DNA of 64,000 bases from Nicotiana tabacum (GCF_000715075.1 NC_134096.1:41489804-41553803); one strand, 5' to 3'; positions 48,666 through 62,993 are shown, numbered from the stretch's first letter. A program made the numbers and translations. Notes: generated from the sequence alone by a model not told the origin.

Positions 48666-51600
48666 TGTAACGACCCGACCGGTTGTTTTGAGCATTTGCA
48701 CTTTGTTCAGTGGTTTAAGGGCCTGAGTAGCTCTGTATCATGTATTTTGACTTGTGTGAATCGTCGGTTTTGGTTTTCAGGTTATTCGGGACTGATTTGG
48801 AAGAATGATTCTCAACTAGGGAGCTTTAAATTTGAAAGAGTTGATCAGGTTTCACTTTTTAGCATTTGACCTTGGATTGGAATTTTGATGGTTCCGTTAG
48901 CTCCATTGGGTGATTTTGGACTTAGGAGCGCATCAGGATTGTGATTTGGAGGTCCGTGGTTGAATTTGGCTCGAAATGGCAAAAGTTGAAATTTTGGAAA
49001 GTTTGACCGGGAGTGAACTTTTTTAATATCGGGGTCGGATTCAGATTCCAGAAGTTGGAGCAGGTCCATAATGTCGAATGTGACTTGTGTGAAAAATGTG
49101 AGTTCAACCAGACATGATTTGATAAGTTTCGGTATCAGTTGTGAAAGTTTGAAATTTCAAAGTTCATTGATTTCGAGTTGAGGTATGATTCGTTATTTCG
49201 ATGTTGTTATGTGTGTTTTGAGGCCTCAAGTAGGTCCGTGTTATGTTATGGGACTTGTTGGTATGTTAGGACGGGGTCCCGAAGGGCTCGGGCATGTTTC
49301 AGATTGATTTCAGATCATTTTCCTTCATGTTTTCACTGCTGTGTTCTGCTGGTTTCTGTTGTCTCAGTCCTTCATCACGTTCGCGTGGCAATTGTCACGA
49401 ACGTGTAGTGTATTCTGATAGCAGCAAAAAATTGTTCTTCGCGATCGAAAAGTATGTCCCGCGTTTGCGTAGAGTTGGGGAAAGTCTTCTTCGCGTTCGC
49501 GTTTGGAGGATCGCGTTCGCGTAGTGATGAGGTTGGCAGCTGGGAGTTAGAGCATTCTTCTATGCGATCACGGAAGGTGAGTCGCGTTCGCGAAGCCTTG
49601 GTGTCTCGCCCCAAAACTAAGGAGCGCGACCGGTGCTCAACCGAGTGAACCCGACCGAGCAAGCTTGTTAGATTTCCTTCTACCCAAACTCATCCACAAA
49701 TGAAGATAATACATATTTTCATTAATTAGACAAAAACGCATTCATGTCTATGATACCAATTCATTACCAATAGTTTTCATCATTTTTAAAGTCTCAAATA
49801 GGACAAGTAATACAACCATAACATAACATAGTTTGTCTTTCCCAACACCAATACACAACCCACACTATGTCTACGGAGCCTGTATAGATTAAGAAGAGTA
49901 CAATGATAGTGCCAGCAACAAGGCCCCGACTCTACCTTAAACAAAATACACAAAGAACAAAAGATACATGACCCCAGGATAAAGTGGGGCTCACCAAGTC
50001 AGATGGGAAAAAGGTGTACTGCTATCACTGATCAATATCTCCTGTTGTGAAACCACCTGCATCCATTTAAAGATGCAGCACCCCCGGCAAAAGGGACGTT
50101 AGTACCGTCGAATAGTACTAGTATGAAAACCAAACACCAATTTAAGAATTCAGAAATACAATATGAATATGATGAATCAGAGTGGCAATAGAATAATATA
50201 GATAACCGTTCAAACTAGAGCAAGATTATTAAGAGCTATCCATAACATTTACATGATTTAAGATGAGATTCTCTGTAACCATCTTTACACAAAGCATCCC
50301 CGCCGTCTCACCCAATTTGAGCAAGAATTGAAGAACAATTATTGAGGAACACCTTCTCACTCTAGGGCACTCTCTCTCACTCTAAAATGTTTGATTTTAG
50401 CTAAAAAAAAATGGCCCAAAGCGTGTATTTAATGAAGTAGGGTCGGGTTTTGAAAACCCAAAAATGAAGCTATGGAACAAGGTCTATGATCGCATATGCA
50501 ATCACATAATCAATATGCAGACCGCATATCGGCCGCATAATTTGGCCTCCAAAACTGGGCGTGACTGACCCTGTTCTGCGGTGGCATAATGCACCGCAGA
50601 ATTGGTCTGCGGTCGCATAATGTGCCGCAAACCTGGTCTCCAAACCTCCCCTTTCCTGTCTCACTCTGCGACCATTATGTGATCCGCAGAGTGATTCTGC
50701 GACCGCATAGTGGGCTGCAGAAATGTCTTCTTTTGCCGAAAAGTTTCCTTTATCCCTCAATGCATTGTTTAACCCAAAAGGTCGGCATCACGAAACATTA
50801 TTTTCTTTTGCAAAATTTTACGGGGCCTTGCACTTGGCAGCAGTGGTCATCGCGTTCGCGTGGGGTGTATCGCGAATGCCTAGAGTCTTTTGTGGTAGTG
50901 TGATTTTTATTCATCGCGAACGCGATGAATTTCCCGCGTTTGTGAATGAGGGAGCCTGGGCAGATTATAAATTACTCTATTTCAAGAGTTTCGACTATTT
51001 TTATATTTTGGGAGCTATGGAGCTTGGATTGAGGCGACTCTTGAAGCAATTTTCACCATATGAATTGGGGTAAGTGTTCTCTACTCGGTTTTGGTTATAT
51101 TTCACGAATATACCTTCGTTTTTGGTTATTGGATTATGAATTTTAAAGAGGAAATTATGTGTTTTGGCCTAAAGTTTCATAATATGAATTTTTGAGTTTT
51201 GAACATCGAATTGGAGTCAGATTTGAGTGAAACTTGTAGGGTTGGACTCATAATTGAATGGGTTGTCGGATTTTGTGAGTTTTGTTGGGTTACGTGGTGT
51301 GGACCAGGTGTGCTTTTTGGCCGATTTTGGGTTTTGATTAATGATTCGATCTATATCATTTGGAATTGTTTACCTGGTCTTTATTTGAAGTATTTGAGTT
51401 GATTTTGGCTAGTTTTGAGCCATTGGGAGGTCGCTACACGCGTGATGGAATTTTTGGAGCTTGGCTTGCTCCGTATTGGAATTTGCTAGTTCGAGGTAAG
51501 TAACTCTTCTAATCTTGGAGCTGAGGGTATGAACCCTAAATATATATGTTATGTATTTGGTGTTGAGGTGACACACATGCTAGGTGATAGTCGTGTGGGG

Positions 51601-53164
51601 GTGCATCGTGTGAGTTGTGACTCTGTTATTCCTGTGGTACTGTGTAGTTACCTAAACTTATCTGAAATCATAAAATCTCTACGTACTAAAGTTATCGAGT
51701 TGTGATTCATGTTAGAAAACATGTCTAGGGTACATGCTTATTCTGTTGGGACCCATTGAGGTCATTTATGCTGTTGAGTTATTTGCTTTCATTGCTTTAC
51801 ATACTCAGTCATACGCATACATATACATATCATATCTCAGTCTCTGTTGCTATTTATTGATGCATCATATCATTGTTTTCGGGCTAGTATCATGACACTG
51901 TGAGCTCGTAAGAGAGAGATTGGGGAGATTGATGACTGACTTAGGCCGAGTGCCTGATTATGAGTGACATTTATGGGATCGGACTGCACGCCACATTGGT
52001 TATACTGATTTATGATAGCGCCTGGACTGAAGGTGCCCCTCCGGTGTCTGCACATACCCCTAGTGAGCGCGATTGATATTATTGAGGGATGGATCTTCCT
52101 TAGATATGGATCTTGTCCGAAGCATTATATACCCGGAGATGGATCTTCTCCAAGGGCTGGATTGGCCCTACTCGGTACTGAGTGACTGATGATCAGTTGA
52201 TGTGTATATTCCGGGATGGATCTTCCCTAGGCCAGATTGGCCATATACAGTACCGAGTGATTGAGCATGATGAGTGGAATGTGTGAGAAAGTGATATTGA
52301 TACTCTGAGAGTGTGAGTACATGAGTTCATCTCTGAGATACATTTCATTGACATGCACACATGACATACATGCATATAGATGCATTTTCCTCATGCTGTA
52401 CGGTTTCACGTCATTCATGACTACTCACACATGTAGACATATGGTCATAGTGATGCATTTATTTTACACTGGCTATCTGGAAAGAAAATGAAACATCTTA
52501 TTTATTATTGAAAGGATTTTCGGAAAAATTATTGTTTTCAAACTTACTCATATTTTTGGCAACTTCGGTAAACGATTTGGGTTTTCACTGATATACTTGA
52601 AAGACAAAACTATTTTCAGAAATCATGATTAAGCTGAGTATTTTATCTTTGAGTTACTTCTTTTATTACTTGTACTATGCTATTATGAATTGTTGTGGAA
52701 TATTGGTGTTGGACCCGACCCTTGTGTTAGCTCATCACTACTTTCAACCTAAGGTTAGGGTTGTTACTTATTAAGTACATGGGGTCGGTTGTACTCATAC
52801 TACACTTCTGCACCTTGCGTGCAGATGTTGGCTGCTGATGTTGTTGTGTTCATTGGGAGCTGGATCTGAAGATGTACATGCGTTCCGGTTGTAGCTGCCT
52901 CTTGTTCATGGCAGCCTTAGATTCATAAAACTCTGTTTATGTAATTTTCAAATAAATGATGTAATTACTTCATACCAGCTTTGTAAACTCTATTCTTAGA
53001 TGCTCATGATTTGTACTACCAGTCCTTGGGGAATGTATTAGATTCAGATATTTCTTTACTTAATTGCTTTATTAATTGTTATTGGAATTGGTCAGTGGTT
53101 AACTGGCTTACCCAGCGGGTTAGATTAGGTGCCATCACGACTAGTTGGATTTTGGGTCGTGACA
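48666..53164 (+). repeat. 5' LTR of LARD, split by a solo LTR
   Basis: Without the insert and one TSD copy it is about 3263 bp, against 3207 bp for the 3' LTR. The last ~700 bp are nearly identical between the two LTRs, while the first ~150 bp differ at roughly every tenth base. Confidence 0.92.
49602..50832 (-). mobile_element. Solo LTR (1231 bp), TSD CTTGG
   Basis: Minus-strand reading starts TGCAAGGCCCCGT at 50832 and ends GGGGCGAGACA at 49602. CTTGG flanks it (49597-49601, 50833-50837). The 3' LTR keeps the empty site 'gccttggcagcag' at 57972-57984. It is a sister of the solo LTR at 28179 but lacks about 1 kb of its middle. It carries a 'tgcggtcgcataatg' cassette (50490-50725). Confidence 0.94.
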
Positions 53165-53167
53165 AGG

Positions 53168-53179
53168 TTGTATCAGAGC
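53168..53179 (+). other. LARD primer-binding site
   Basis: TTGTATCAGAGC, one mismatch to the tRNA-iMet PBS, three bases after the LTR. Confidence 0.85.
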
Positions 53180-56100
53180 TCTAGGTTCTTAGGTTCTACA
53201 AGTCATGTGCAAGTGTCCAGTAGAGTCTTGTGGATCGGTATGATGATGACCATACCTATCTTCAAGAGGCTACATGCCATTTAGGATATATACTTTCCAT
53301 ATTTCTTTCCTTATCGTGCGGAATTGATTCAGCTTGAGGCATGGCTCTTTGAATTCCTTCCATGCATTCGTGTGCGCATGTGAGCACTCGATATCAGCTG
53401 TGCATCACCGGCTTATGATTCCATGGTTGAGGTGCGAGATGTGGTTTTGGCGTGCTGATGATGGGCCAGTATGGAGGACTTGAGGCCAGGTTTTGACGGT
53501 AGCTTGAGCACGAAGATTTTGATTGTGTGAGCACGTGCTTTTGGGACTTATAGGTCCATTGGTGTCCGTATTAGTGAAATTTGTGATTGGATGACTATGT
53601 GGTGAGTATGATGTGACTTCGAGATGTGTTCATATTGTTCGAATGTAATGAGAAGAGTTTACTTGAGATGTAGCAAGGACTATGGGGTATTTGATTTCTG
53701 TCTTGATTTGGCATATGGTCTCGAGTTATGGGTGTGTTGAAGGATCTCTCATGTTATTTAGTTGTGGAGTGAATTATATTCTCATGTTTTGTTGATGAGT
53801 TCAGAATTGAGAAGATTAATTGATTGCTTAGTAGTCGTAACTGTGGAAGGGTATAGAGAGATGTCAATTTGAGGCAAGCCGGTGGGTTATCTCCTGCGAG
53901 GTGTCCTGAGGTTGTGTGATCCCTATGATGTTTTGTAAAGAGTTATCTTTTACAAGTGAATGATATATGTTGCAATTTGATTTTGGATCGCTTGTGGAAG
54001 TTGGCATAACCATCACGAGGATGAACGCGAGATTTGCAGATGATTTGAGGTACTAGATTGTTTGTGTTGCATGAGCGGATGAAGGATTTAGTGGAATCTC
54101 ACTGTGGTATTATGGTAGTAATGGGGTATGGTTATTGTAAGTAATCACATGTTTTATCCCATGGCTTTGAGCCAAGTGGGGGAGTCTGCTATCGACGAGT
54201 TGATGGCACAATTATGTGTTGTATTGGTTTAGGTTCGGGGTATACTGGTGAATCAGTTATGACTTGCAGAGGTTGAGATCGAGGATGACTCAGGTAAAGG
54301 AATTTCTGGATACAGGTTGTATTACACTCTATGGGTATATGGGAATCATAAAATAATTTGAGTGGTTATTTGTGAAGGGTGTAGTGTACATGGAGTAGGA
54401 ATCTTCTCGATTGCTTAGGAGTGTGGGTTACTCCCTTGGGTGTTGGTGTGCTAATGGGACACAGTTCGTTCGGTCTGTTTGGTCGGTTTAATTGAGATTT
54501 GAGTAGAGTGGATGGCTCTCGAGAATGGTTCTAATGGATTCAAGACTTATATGTAACAAATGGGAATGTTCAAGATTTGTGTATGGCTAGAATCTGAGAT
54601 TTAAGTTGGATGATGTCGAGACTTGTGGAATTTCTATATCCTTATGGATTCTACATTTCAGTGTCATGAAGGTGAAGGAAACAACTTTAAATGCACAGAA
54701 GGTCTCTTCAGAGTGGGTATCTCGGTTGTGGTACTTTTGGGGTGCTTAAGAGAGCATTCAGTGGCTTATGAGCCTTAGGGCGGTGTGGTCTTATACTAGG
54801 GTTTCGTGGGGCAAGTTTTGGTTAAGGATAGCAGTGTTCTAGCGAGGAGAAGTATCAATTTAGAGGTAATTCAGAAGGAACTCGGAGAAGTAGGATAGCT
54901 TGATAGTAGGTTGGATCAACGCAGTAATGGATATGATCGGTTCTTTGGGTACTTATGATGTGGCGAGTCTCTACATGTGTTTCACGGTAATTCTCTTGAG
55001 TTTTGGTGACCAACGTGGCTTGGTTGAGTTATAGAGATTTGGTTATGATAGCTTGGTTATGTGCAAATGGATTCCGAAGGGTTCTCAGTGGTTTCTATAA
55101 CGGTTTGAGGTATATGTTTCCTACTGGTGTATGGAATGTGTTGCGTATTGTGATTTTCTCCTGGATGAGATCAAACGGAAGGTTACTGGCTAATTGAGTA
55201 TGTATTTTGCTTGTGACTCAGAGTTGATTATGAGATTCTCGTACTTTTCATATGATGGCATAATAGGGGTGGTGTGTTGTGTATGATTGAGATTTGCATG
55301 TGCAAGGTCACGATTCAGTTTTGAAAGGAAGATCCTGAATTCTTAGGCATCATAGACGGTTTTAGATGACTAGGTGAATGATATTACTTTTTGGTATTGC
55401 TTGAGGAGAGTGTACATTTCAGGAGGCACACTATGTTTTGATTTATGGATACTTCATTGGTGTTGTGACACTCTCCTGGTTGATTGGCTACTGATTTCCA
55501 GATATTGCTATGTGGCACGGAAGAATTATAGAAGTATTCCTCGTGGGATGATCGTGTATGAGAGATGTGTTAGACATTCGGGCGGTGGAGTTGGGATCAA
55601 ATATGGTGATTCGTGTGTTCTATGGAGTTGGAGACTGCGAGTTCTCAGGAACAAATTGTTTCATGGTTGCGGACTGTGAAGTCGTGGCCGAAGCTAGCCA
55701 GATGATAGTATGTGTTATGATTCAGTCATTGTGGACCTTCGAAGGGTTATTTATCTATTGGTGGGTGACCAGAGTTAATTTGGGGGTCCATTGGTAGGCC
55801 CAATTAGGATGGATATTCTACATCGAGTCGAATTGGTTGGCTCCATACTGCTATTGTTGAGGGGTGTGCCATTCAGTTGTTATTGAGCTTATTCGTGTTC
55901 TGAAATGATCTATGAGTTACTCTTCTATGCCTCGAAGGGTTGCTATTCATGGGTTATATGAACACACGGTGTGGTTCTATTTGGGCTTTATAGCGGAATT
56001 TGAGCAAGATGAGTATTTGGGTATTGCGTGATTGATTGTGCGTTGGCTATTTTCTTTCCAGATTTTGGTATTGTGTTATTTTCTCTCCGTGGTTACGGTA

Positions 56101-57030
56101 ATGCACTTTGGGTACTTGATGTCGAATTTGGCGTGGTTATTGATTTTGAGCATGGTGGCTGAGGTATTTCATATGGACCAGTGTTTGGATGGGGTCACGC
56201 ATTGCAGCGGAGTTATGTTAAGATCTAATCCTTTGTGTTAGATTCATGTATCTCGGTTCTACTAGGTATGATGGGTTGTAGGATTTCGGTTGTGGTGGTA
56301 CTTGTTGAACTTGTGGGATGGTTCTCTCGTTTGAGTCATTTTTCCATGATTTGAGTATAGTTGGAATGCTGCTTATTAGTGCACAGATTGCACGAGTTAT
56401 GGCTTTATATTGTATTAATGTGGCATGTCACTAGAAGGGTCGTGTTGGATGATATGAGGTCATTGGACCTAGGATGGATACTATCAGATTTGATTACAGC
56501 ATGTTTGGAAGGATAATATCGAAAGTCGGCTTAGAATTGGCTATAGTTCTTGTCGAATGAGAGGGAGTTCCATGACTGGCTGATCTGATGAATGGTTATG
56601 AGTTCTGCGTGTTTCTTTCATCATCGGTAGTGTACGAAGGTTTTAGAACGAGGTTTTATTTGACATGAGGTCGATTACCGATATTGGGTGGTTTTGAGTA
56701 GCTATTGTGATTAAAAATTATTGCTATGAGTATTTGAGTTATGCGGTGTATCATGTGATTCCATCTGGGATTATGGTTACAGCTTATTCAGACATATACA
56801 GTGTGTATGTGCGAGATTCAGGTCTGGTAGGAAATTCTGGATGTTGGAAATTGGATTTTGAGGTTTACGGAGTAAGGTTGAAGTAATGATCTTAAGTTAT
56901 GTTGTGTTGTCGGGCCTATATGGAATAGGGTGATGTGGGATCACCCTCGGGTGTGTGCATGGTAAGATTACATGGTAGTTGATGGCTTTGAGAACAACTC
57001 TGGGCACGTTTGAGGACGAACATATGTTTA
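53180..57030 (+). other. LARD interior, noncoding
   Basis: GT-rich plus strand. The longest open frames (55003-55197, 55374-55679, 55558-55797) overlap in different phases and contain no known domain. No zinc knuckle, DTG/DSG, YxDD, DHK or HHCC words in any plus frame that I could read. The end, 'gaggacgaacatatgttta' (57012), is the usual pre-PPT segment of chromovirus-like elements. Confidence 0.75.
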
Positions 57031-57042
57031 AGTGGGGGAGAA
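57031..57042 (+). other. LARD polypurine tract
   Basis: AGTGGGGGAGAA immediately before the 3' LTR. Confidence 0.9.
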
Positions 57043-60000
57043 TGTAACGACCCGACCGGTCATTTTGAGCATTTGCACTTCGCTTGGTGGTTTACGGGCG
57101 TGCGTAGCTCCATATGATGTATTTTGACTTGTGTGAATCATCGGTTTTCATTTTCAGATTATTCGGGGCTGATTTGGAAGACTGATTCTCAAATAGGGAG
57201 CTTTAAATTTGAAAGAGTTTACCAAGTTTGACTTTTTAGCATTTGACCTGGGATTGGAATTTTGATGGTTCCATTAGCTCCGTTGGGTGATTTTGGACTT
57301 AGGAGCGCGTCTGGATTGTGATTTGGAGGTCAGTGGTTGACTTTGGCTGGAAATGGTGAAAGTTAAAATTTTGGAAAGTATGACCGGGAGTGGACTTTTT
57401 TGATACCGGGGTCGGATTCCGATTCTAGAAGTTGGAGCAAGTCTGTAATGTCGAATGTGACTTGTGTGCAAAATTGGAGGTCAACCGGACGTGATTGGAT
57501 AAGTTTCGGCATCAGTTGTGGAAGTTTAAAGTTTCAAAGTTCATTGATTTCGAGTTGAGGTGTGATTCATCATTTTGATGTTGTTATGTGTGTTTTGAGG
57601 CCTCGAGTAGGTCCGTGTTATGTTATGAGACTTTTTGGTATGTTAGGACGGGGTCCCGAGGGGCTCGTGCGTGTTTCAGATTGATTTCAGATCATTTTCA
57701 TTCATGTTTTCACTATTGTGTTCTGCTGATTTCTGGCGTCTCAGTCCTTCATCGCGTTCGCGTCGCAATTGTCATGAACTCGTAGTGTATTCTGATGGCA
57801 GCAACAAATTGTTCTTTGCGATCGCGAAGTATGTCACGCGTTCGCGTAGAGTTGGGGCAAGTCTTCTTCGCGTTCACGTGTGGAGGATCGTGTTCGCGTA
57901 GTGATGATGTGGGCAACTGGGTGTTGGAGCATTCTTCTATGTGATTGCGGAAGGTGAGTCGCATTCGTGAAGCCTTGGCAGCAGTGGTCATCGCGTTCGC
58001 GTGGGGTGTATCGCGAACGCGTAGAGTCTTTTGTGGCAGTGTGATTTTTATTCATCGCGAATGCGATGAATTTCCCGCGTTCGCGAAAGAGGGAGCCTGG
58101 GCAGATTATAAAGTACTCTATTTCGAGAGTTTCAACCAATTTTACATTTTGGGAGCTATGAAACTCGGATTGAGGTGATTCTTGAAGCAATTTTCACCAT
58201 ACTAATTGGGGTAAGTGTTCTCTACTCGGTTTTGGTTATATTTCACGAATCTACCTTCGTTTTTAGTAAGTGGATTGTGAATTTTAAAGAGGAAATTGTG
58301 GGTTTAGACCTAAAGTTTCATAATATGAGTTCTTGAGTTTTGAACATCGAATTGGAGTTGGATTTGAGTGAAACGAGTAGGGTTGGACTCGTAATTAAAT
58401 GGGTCGTTGGATTTTGTGAGTTTTGTTGGGTTACGAGGCGCGGGCAGGGTGTGATATTTGGTTGATTTTGGGTTTTGATTAAGGATTCAATCTTTATCAT
58501 TTGGAATTGTTTCCTTGGACTTTATTTGACGTATTTGAGTTTCTTTTGGCTAGTTTTGAGCCGTTCGGAGGTCGCTACGCATGTGATGGCATTTTTGAAG
58601 CTTCGCTTGTCTCGCTCGATATTTGAATTTGCTTGTTCGAGGTAAGTAACTCTTCTAATCTTGGAGCTGAGGGTATGAACCCTGAATATACATGTTATGT
58701 GTTTGGTGTTGAGGTGAAGCACATGCTAGGTGACGAGCATGTGGGCGTGCACCGTGTGAGCTGTGACTCTGTTATTCTTGTGGTACTGTGTAGTTACCTG
58801 AACTTATCTAAAATCATGAAATCTCTACGTACTGGAGTTATCGAGATGTGAATCATGTTAGAAACCATGTCTAGGCTATATGCTTATTCTGTTGGGATGC
58901 ATTCATATGCATATCATATCTTAGTCTCTGTTGCTATTTATTGATGCGTCATATCATTGTTTTTGGGCTAGTATCATGACACTGTGAGCCCGTGAGAGAG
59001 ATACTAGAGATATTGCTGACTGAGTGAGGCCGAGTGCTTGATTATGAGTGACATTTATGGGATCGGACTGCACGGCGCAGTTGGTTATACTGATTTATGA
59101 TAGCGCTTGGGCTGAAGGTGCCCCTCCGGTGTCTGCACACACCCCCAGTGAGCGCGGTTGATATTATTGAGGGATGGATCTTCCTTATATATGGATCTTG
59201 TCCGAAGCATTATATACCCGGAGATGGATCTTCTTCACGGGTTGGATTGGCCCTACTCGATACTGAGTGACTGATAATCAGTTGATGTGTATATTCCGGG
59301 ATGGATATTTGATGGCCGAATTCGCCATATACAGTATCGAGTGATTGAGCATGATGAGTGGAATGTGTGGGAAAGTGAGATTGAGTACTCTGAGAGTGTG
59401 AGTACATGAGTTCATCTCTAAGATATATTGCATTGACATGCACACATGACATACATGCATATAGATGCATTTTCCTCATGCTGTACGGTTTCACGTCATT
59501 CATGACTTCTCATACATGTAGACATATGGGCATAGTGATGCTTTTATTTTACACTGGCTATCTGGAAAGAAAATGAAACATCTTATTTATTATTGAAAGG
59601 ATTTTCGGAAAAATTATTATTTTCAAACTTACTCATATTTTTGGCAACTTCGGTAAACGATTTGGGTTTTCACTGATATACTTGAAAGACAAAACTATTT
59701 TCAGAAATCATGATTAAGCTGAGCATTTTATCTTTGAGTTACTTCTTTCATTACTTGTGCTATGCTGTTATGAATTGTTGTGGAATATTGGTGTTGGACC
59801 CGACCCTTGTGTTAGCTCGTCACTACTTTCAACCTAAGGTTAGGGTTGTTACTTATTGAGTACATGGGGTCGGTTGTACTCATACTACACTTCTGCACCT
59901 TGCGTGCAGATGTTGGCTGCTAATGTTGTTGTGTTCGTTGGGAGCTGGATCTGAAGATGTACATGCGTTCCGGTTGTAGCTGCCTCTTGTTCATGGCAGC

Positions 60001-60249
60001 CTTAGATTCATAAAACTCTGTTTATGTAATTTTCAAATAGATGATGTATTTACTTCATACCAGCTTTGTAAACTCTATTCTTAGAAGCTCATGATTTGTA
60101 CTACCAATCCTTAGGGAATGTATTAGATTCGGATATTTCTTTACTTAATTTCTTTATTAATTATTATTGGATTTGGTTAGTGGTTAACTGGCTTACCTAG
60201 CGGGTTGGATTAGGTGCCATCACGATTAGTTGGATTTTGTGTCGTGACA
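57043..60249 (+). repeat. 3' LTR of LARD (3207 bp)
   Basis: Intact. It includes a CGCGTTCGCG-rich cassette (57750-58090), a 'gggatggatcttcc' repeat zone (59160-59310) and the region matching 5491-6030 and, inverted, 40682-42492. Confidence 0.94.
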
Positions 60250-60254
60250 CTAAC

Positions 60255-60642
60255 TCAGTTTGCGGTCATTATGCGGCCCACAGACATGTTCTGCGGTAGC
60301 ATAATGCGCCGCAGAACCTCCCTTCGAAAAATGTCAAAGCTGGATATGCTATCAGAGTGTGGCCCGAGAAATGGTTTTGCAGTCGCATAATGGGCCGCAA
60401 AAATGACATCAAAAATAGCCCAACAGACTCTCTCACTCTGCGGCCATTATGCGATCCGCAGAGTGATTTTGCGGCCGCATAGTGGCCGCAGAAGTGCATT
60501 TCTTCTGCCCACATTTTATTTTACTTTCCAGTGCATTGTTCAAACACGAATACCTACTCCGCCACCACGAAACCGTGAATTCATTTGCGAAATTTTACGG
60601 GGCTTTACACTTAAATACTTCAAAATTTTCTGGGGTGTTACA
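60255..60642 (-). repeat. 3' LTR, proximal part, of the 46080 element
   Basis: Minus-strand reading starts TGTAACACCCCAG at 60642. The 'tgcggccattatgcg' type cassette (60255-60490) begins left of the LARD at 48590 and resumes here, showing the LARD landed inside it. Confidence 0.92.
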
Positions 60643-60657
60643 TTCTTCCCCGCTTAG
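60643..60657 (-). other. Polypurine tract
   Basis: The minus strand reads TAAGCGGGGAAGAA next to the LTR start, the same place and type as at 22270. Confidence 0.8.
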
Positions 60658-62827
60658 GATCATTCATCCTCGAATGAGGGTCAAAATCCGTCATTAGCAT
60701 TCAGTGTGGCCCAACTGTTAGTTCACACACACCAGTAGTTTCAAAATTTGGCTAACTCCCTAAATTTCCAAATTTTTTGCCAGAGTATCTTCTATAACTG
60801 GGCCTAACCATCTGTTAGAGTAACACCAAAACAACTCCTAATAATACATCCACAACTCAACAAAGCATCTCTATGTATATCAAAATCACTAATCTCAACA
60901 TTACATGCATTACATTATCACAATAACATCTGGACAAGAACCGCACATATTTAAATCGTAACATAAAGAAAGTACCTTTCGATCCACAATCATTTAACTA
61001 TACAGTTAAGTGGGAATATTTTATTTCCTTAACACTTTTGGCCCTCACGGTGGCCTCCTCGACTTACAGACTTCGCCATAACACATTAACGGAGGTAATC
61101 CTAACTCCCGGACTTATCTAACAAGGATAGAAAATAGTTGCTCCTCATAATCCAATTATCCATTAACTTCACCTTTTTAGACATAGACACGTGAAATACC
61201 GGGTACACGGAGAACAATAATAGGGAAACATCATACTCATAGTTTGGCCTATTTCCTTCAAGATTTCATAAGGCTAATGTGACTACACATACTTTACCTT
61301 TATTGACAATTCACATAGCATCCTCATGGAGAAAATATTGAGAATAACCCGTTCACTTTCTTCAACCTTTGGCGACCTCCAACAATTTATCTAAGATGTG
61401 GTAGCATGAATATGACGATAAAATTTCCTATCCCATATATTTGATCACGGGATGATGCTTCTTCTTTGACATGTTTGAACCTTCAACCCCCATAGATTTA
61501 ATACAAGGAGGAACAATGGGGTTCGAGGTTTGGCTGGAATTATTCAAGAATCCATCAACGGGTTGAGCAGAGTATTTAATGAGGTTATATATCCTAAAAG
61601 ACATGAAGCTTACTACTGATAACGCTGACAAGATTAATCATAGTGATGACATCATTGATTCGACAAATGAGGCATATAATTAACTAGTATATCGGCAATA
61701 TAAATCCTTAAGGAGGAATAGTCAAGTACGTGACCCCAATTACCTACTTGAGTGTAGGGAAAAATTGTTTAATTTGAAATGAGAATATTGTGGCACCCTA
61801 AATGTGATATGGGTTTCAAAATACACGAAGTTGCATTATGCTCTTAACAGTAACTAGCACAAGGAATCTATGCCACAAGCCTACAAGGATGAAAAAGATG
61901 TTAAACACTTGTGAGATTATTATCATTCTGATAGCTTAACCCCCTTCCTATAGTTGATCCTATATGAGATAACTAGAGACGCGACAAACTTGTCTTTCAA
62001 ATTAATATACCCATGATCTGTGCCAAAATCTGGAAGCATCTAATTTAAACCTTTTACGAGTGATACCACAAAGCTGGGACATCTAAATATTTGGGATGAA
62101 ATCATGTATTGGTTAGAGAAAATGAACATTTTATATTAGATAGACATGTTTCTGCCATAATAACTCTCAGGATGCAATACCAGGCCACTTCATGGAAGAC
62201 TACAATACTAGGTACAAAGTGAGCTACTTATTGTGAGACGATTTAGGTGAACATGAAAGTCATACTGAGATGGGTAAACAACAAGATCTTCTTGTGACAA
62301 ATTTGTGATAAATCTCAAATTTCTCAGAAACTTTATGCGGACAAGTGGCCCCTTTCAATTGACATGTACGCGCATGATAGGTGCTGAGATATGCTCTCAT
62401 GTTACTAGACAGTGGAAAGGTTCCATGATAATACTTACAAAGGAGTAGGGTGATTGTTCAAGCCATATGATCCACACACACCAGAGAGAGAAAGAGTGGC
62501 TTAAGAAGGATCTCAACACTAGGCTGCCTTACATTGGATATGATACTACATAGGCAAATATTACGATGGTGCGTGCATAGGCACAAATGAGAAGATGCTA
62601 TTCATTTGAATCAAAAGGTTCCGTAAGAAATTCATCAGGTATAGTCCCTTGTTGAGAAGTTAGGAAAGCAAGTGGGAAGTATTAATCCTAGAGTTATAAC
62701 TCAATTCAAGGACATAATTATAGAGCTCAATTCCTCAAGAAGTTGTAAATAAGAGAATTTGTGATAGAGTGGCTTCACGAATAATGCGTCTCGTTCAAAG
62801 AGTAGATACAAAGAACGACTCATAAAG
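60658..62827 (-). pseudogene. Decayed pol region
   Basis: It parallels 22286-24515 over long stretches ('gtttggcctatttccttcaag' at 61240 and at 22901). Only short, motif-poor open frames remain (for example 61428-61631). No RT or RNase H word is legible. Both family members are thus decayed or deleted in the same region. Confidence 0.6.
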
Positions 62828-62993
62828 TTATTCTGGTTCTATCCCAACTTTCATAGTAGCATAAGGAGTGACATATGACAAAGTGGAACCGGGATCAATA
62901 AGAGCATACACATCATGAGATTGGACAGTCAATATACCTGTAACCACATCTGGAGAAGCCTCAAACTTTTGACATCTCCTCATAGCATAAAAC
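62828..62993 (-). pseudogene. Aspartic protease fragment
   Basis: The minus-strand frame reads ASPDVVTGILTVQSHDVYAL then IDPGSTLSYVTP, ending at a stop at 62828. The DPGS motif, here in a hydrophobic setting, is the catalytic loop of gypsy proteases (D-S/T/P-G-S/A). Only the N-terminal half of the domain is left. It follows gag with a small frame change. Confidence 0.88.

Larger units (their letters stand above)
48666..60249 (+). mobile_element. LARD-type LTR element without gag or pol, TSD CTAAC
   Basis: The element is 11584 bp including a 1.2-kb solo-LTR insertion. Perfect CTAAC repeats flank it (48661-48665, 60250-60254). It begins TGTAACGACCCGACCGG and ends GTGTCGTGACA. LTRs are ~3.2 kb, with PBS and PPT present. 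The 3.9-kb interior has only short open frames with no gag, protease, RT or integrase motif. Such long noncoding interiors define large retrotransposon derivatives, which depend on another element's proteins. Confidence 0.93.

Noticed and set aside
55374..55797. Overlapping open frames in the LARD interior as possible genes
   Set aside because: Different phases, no motifs, no conserved counterpart within the window to test. Listed only as part of the noncoding interior.
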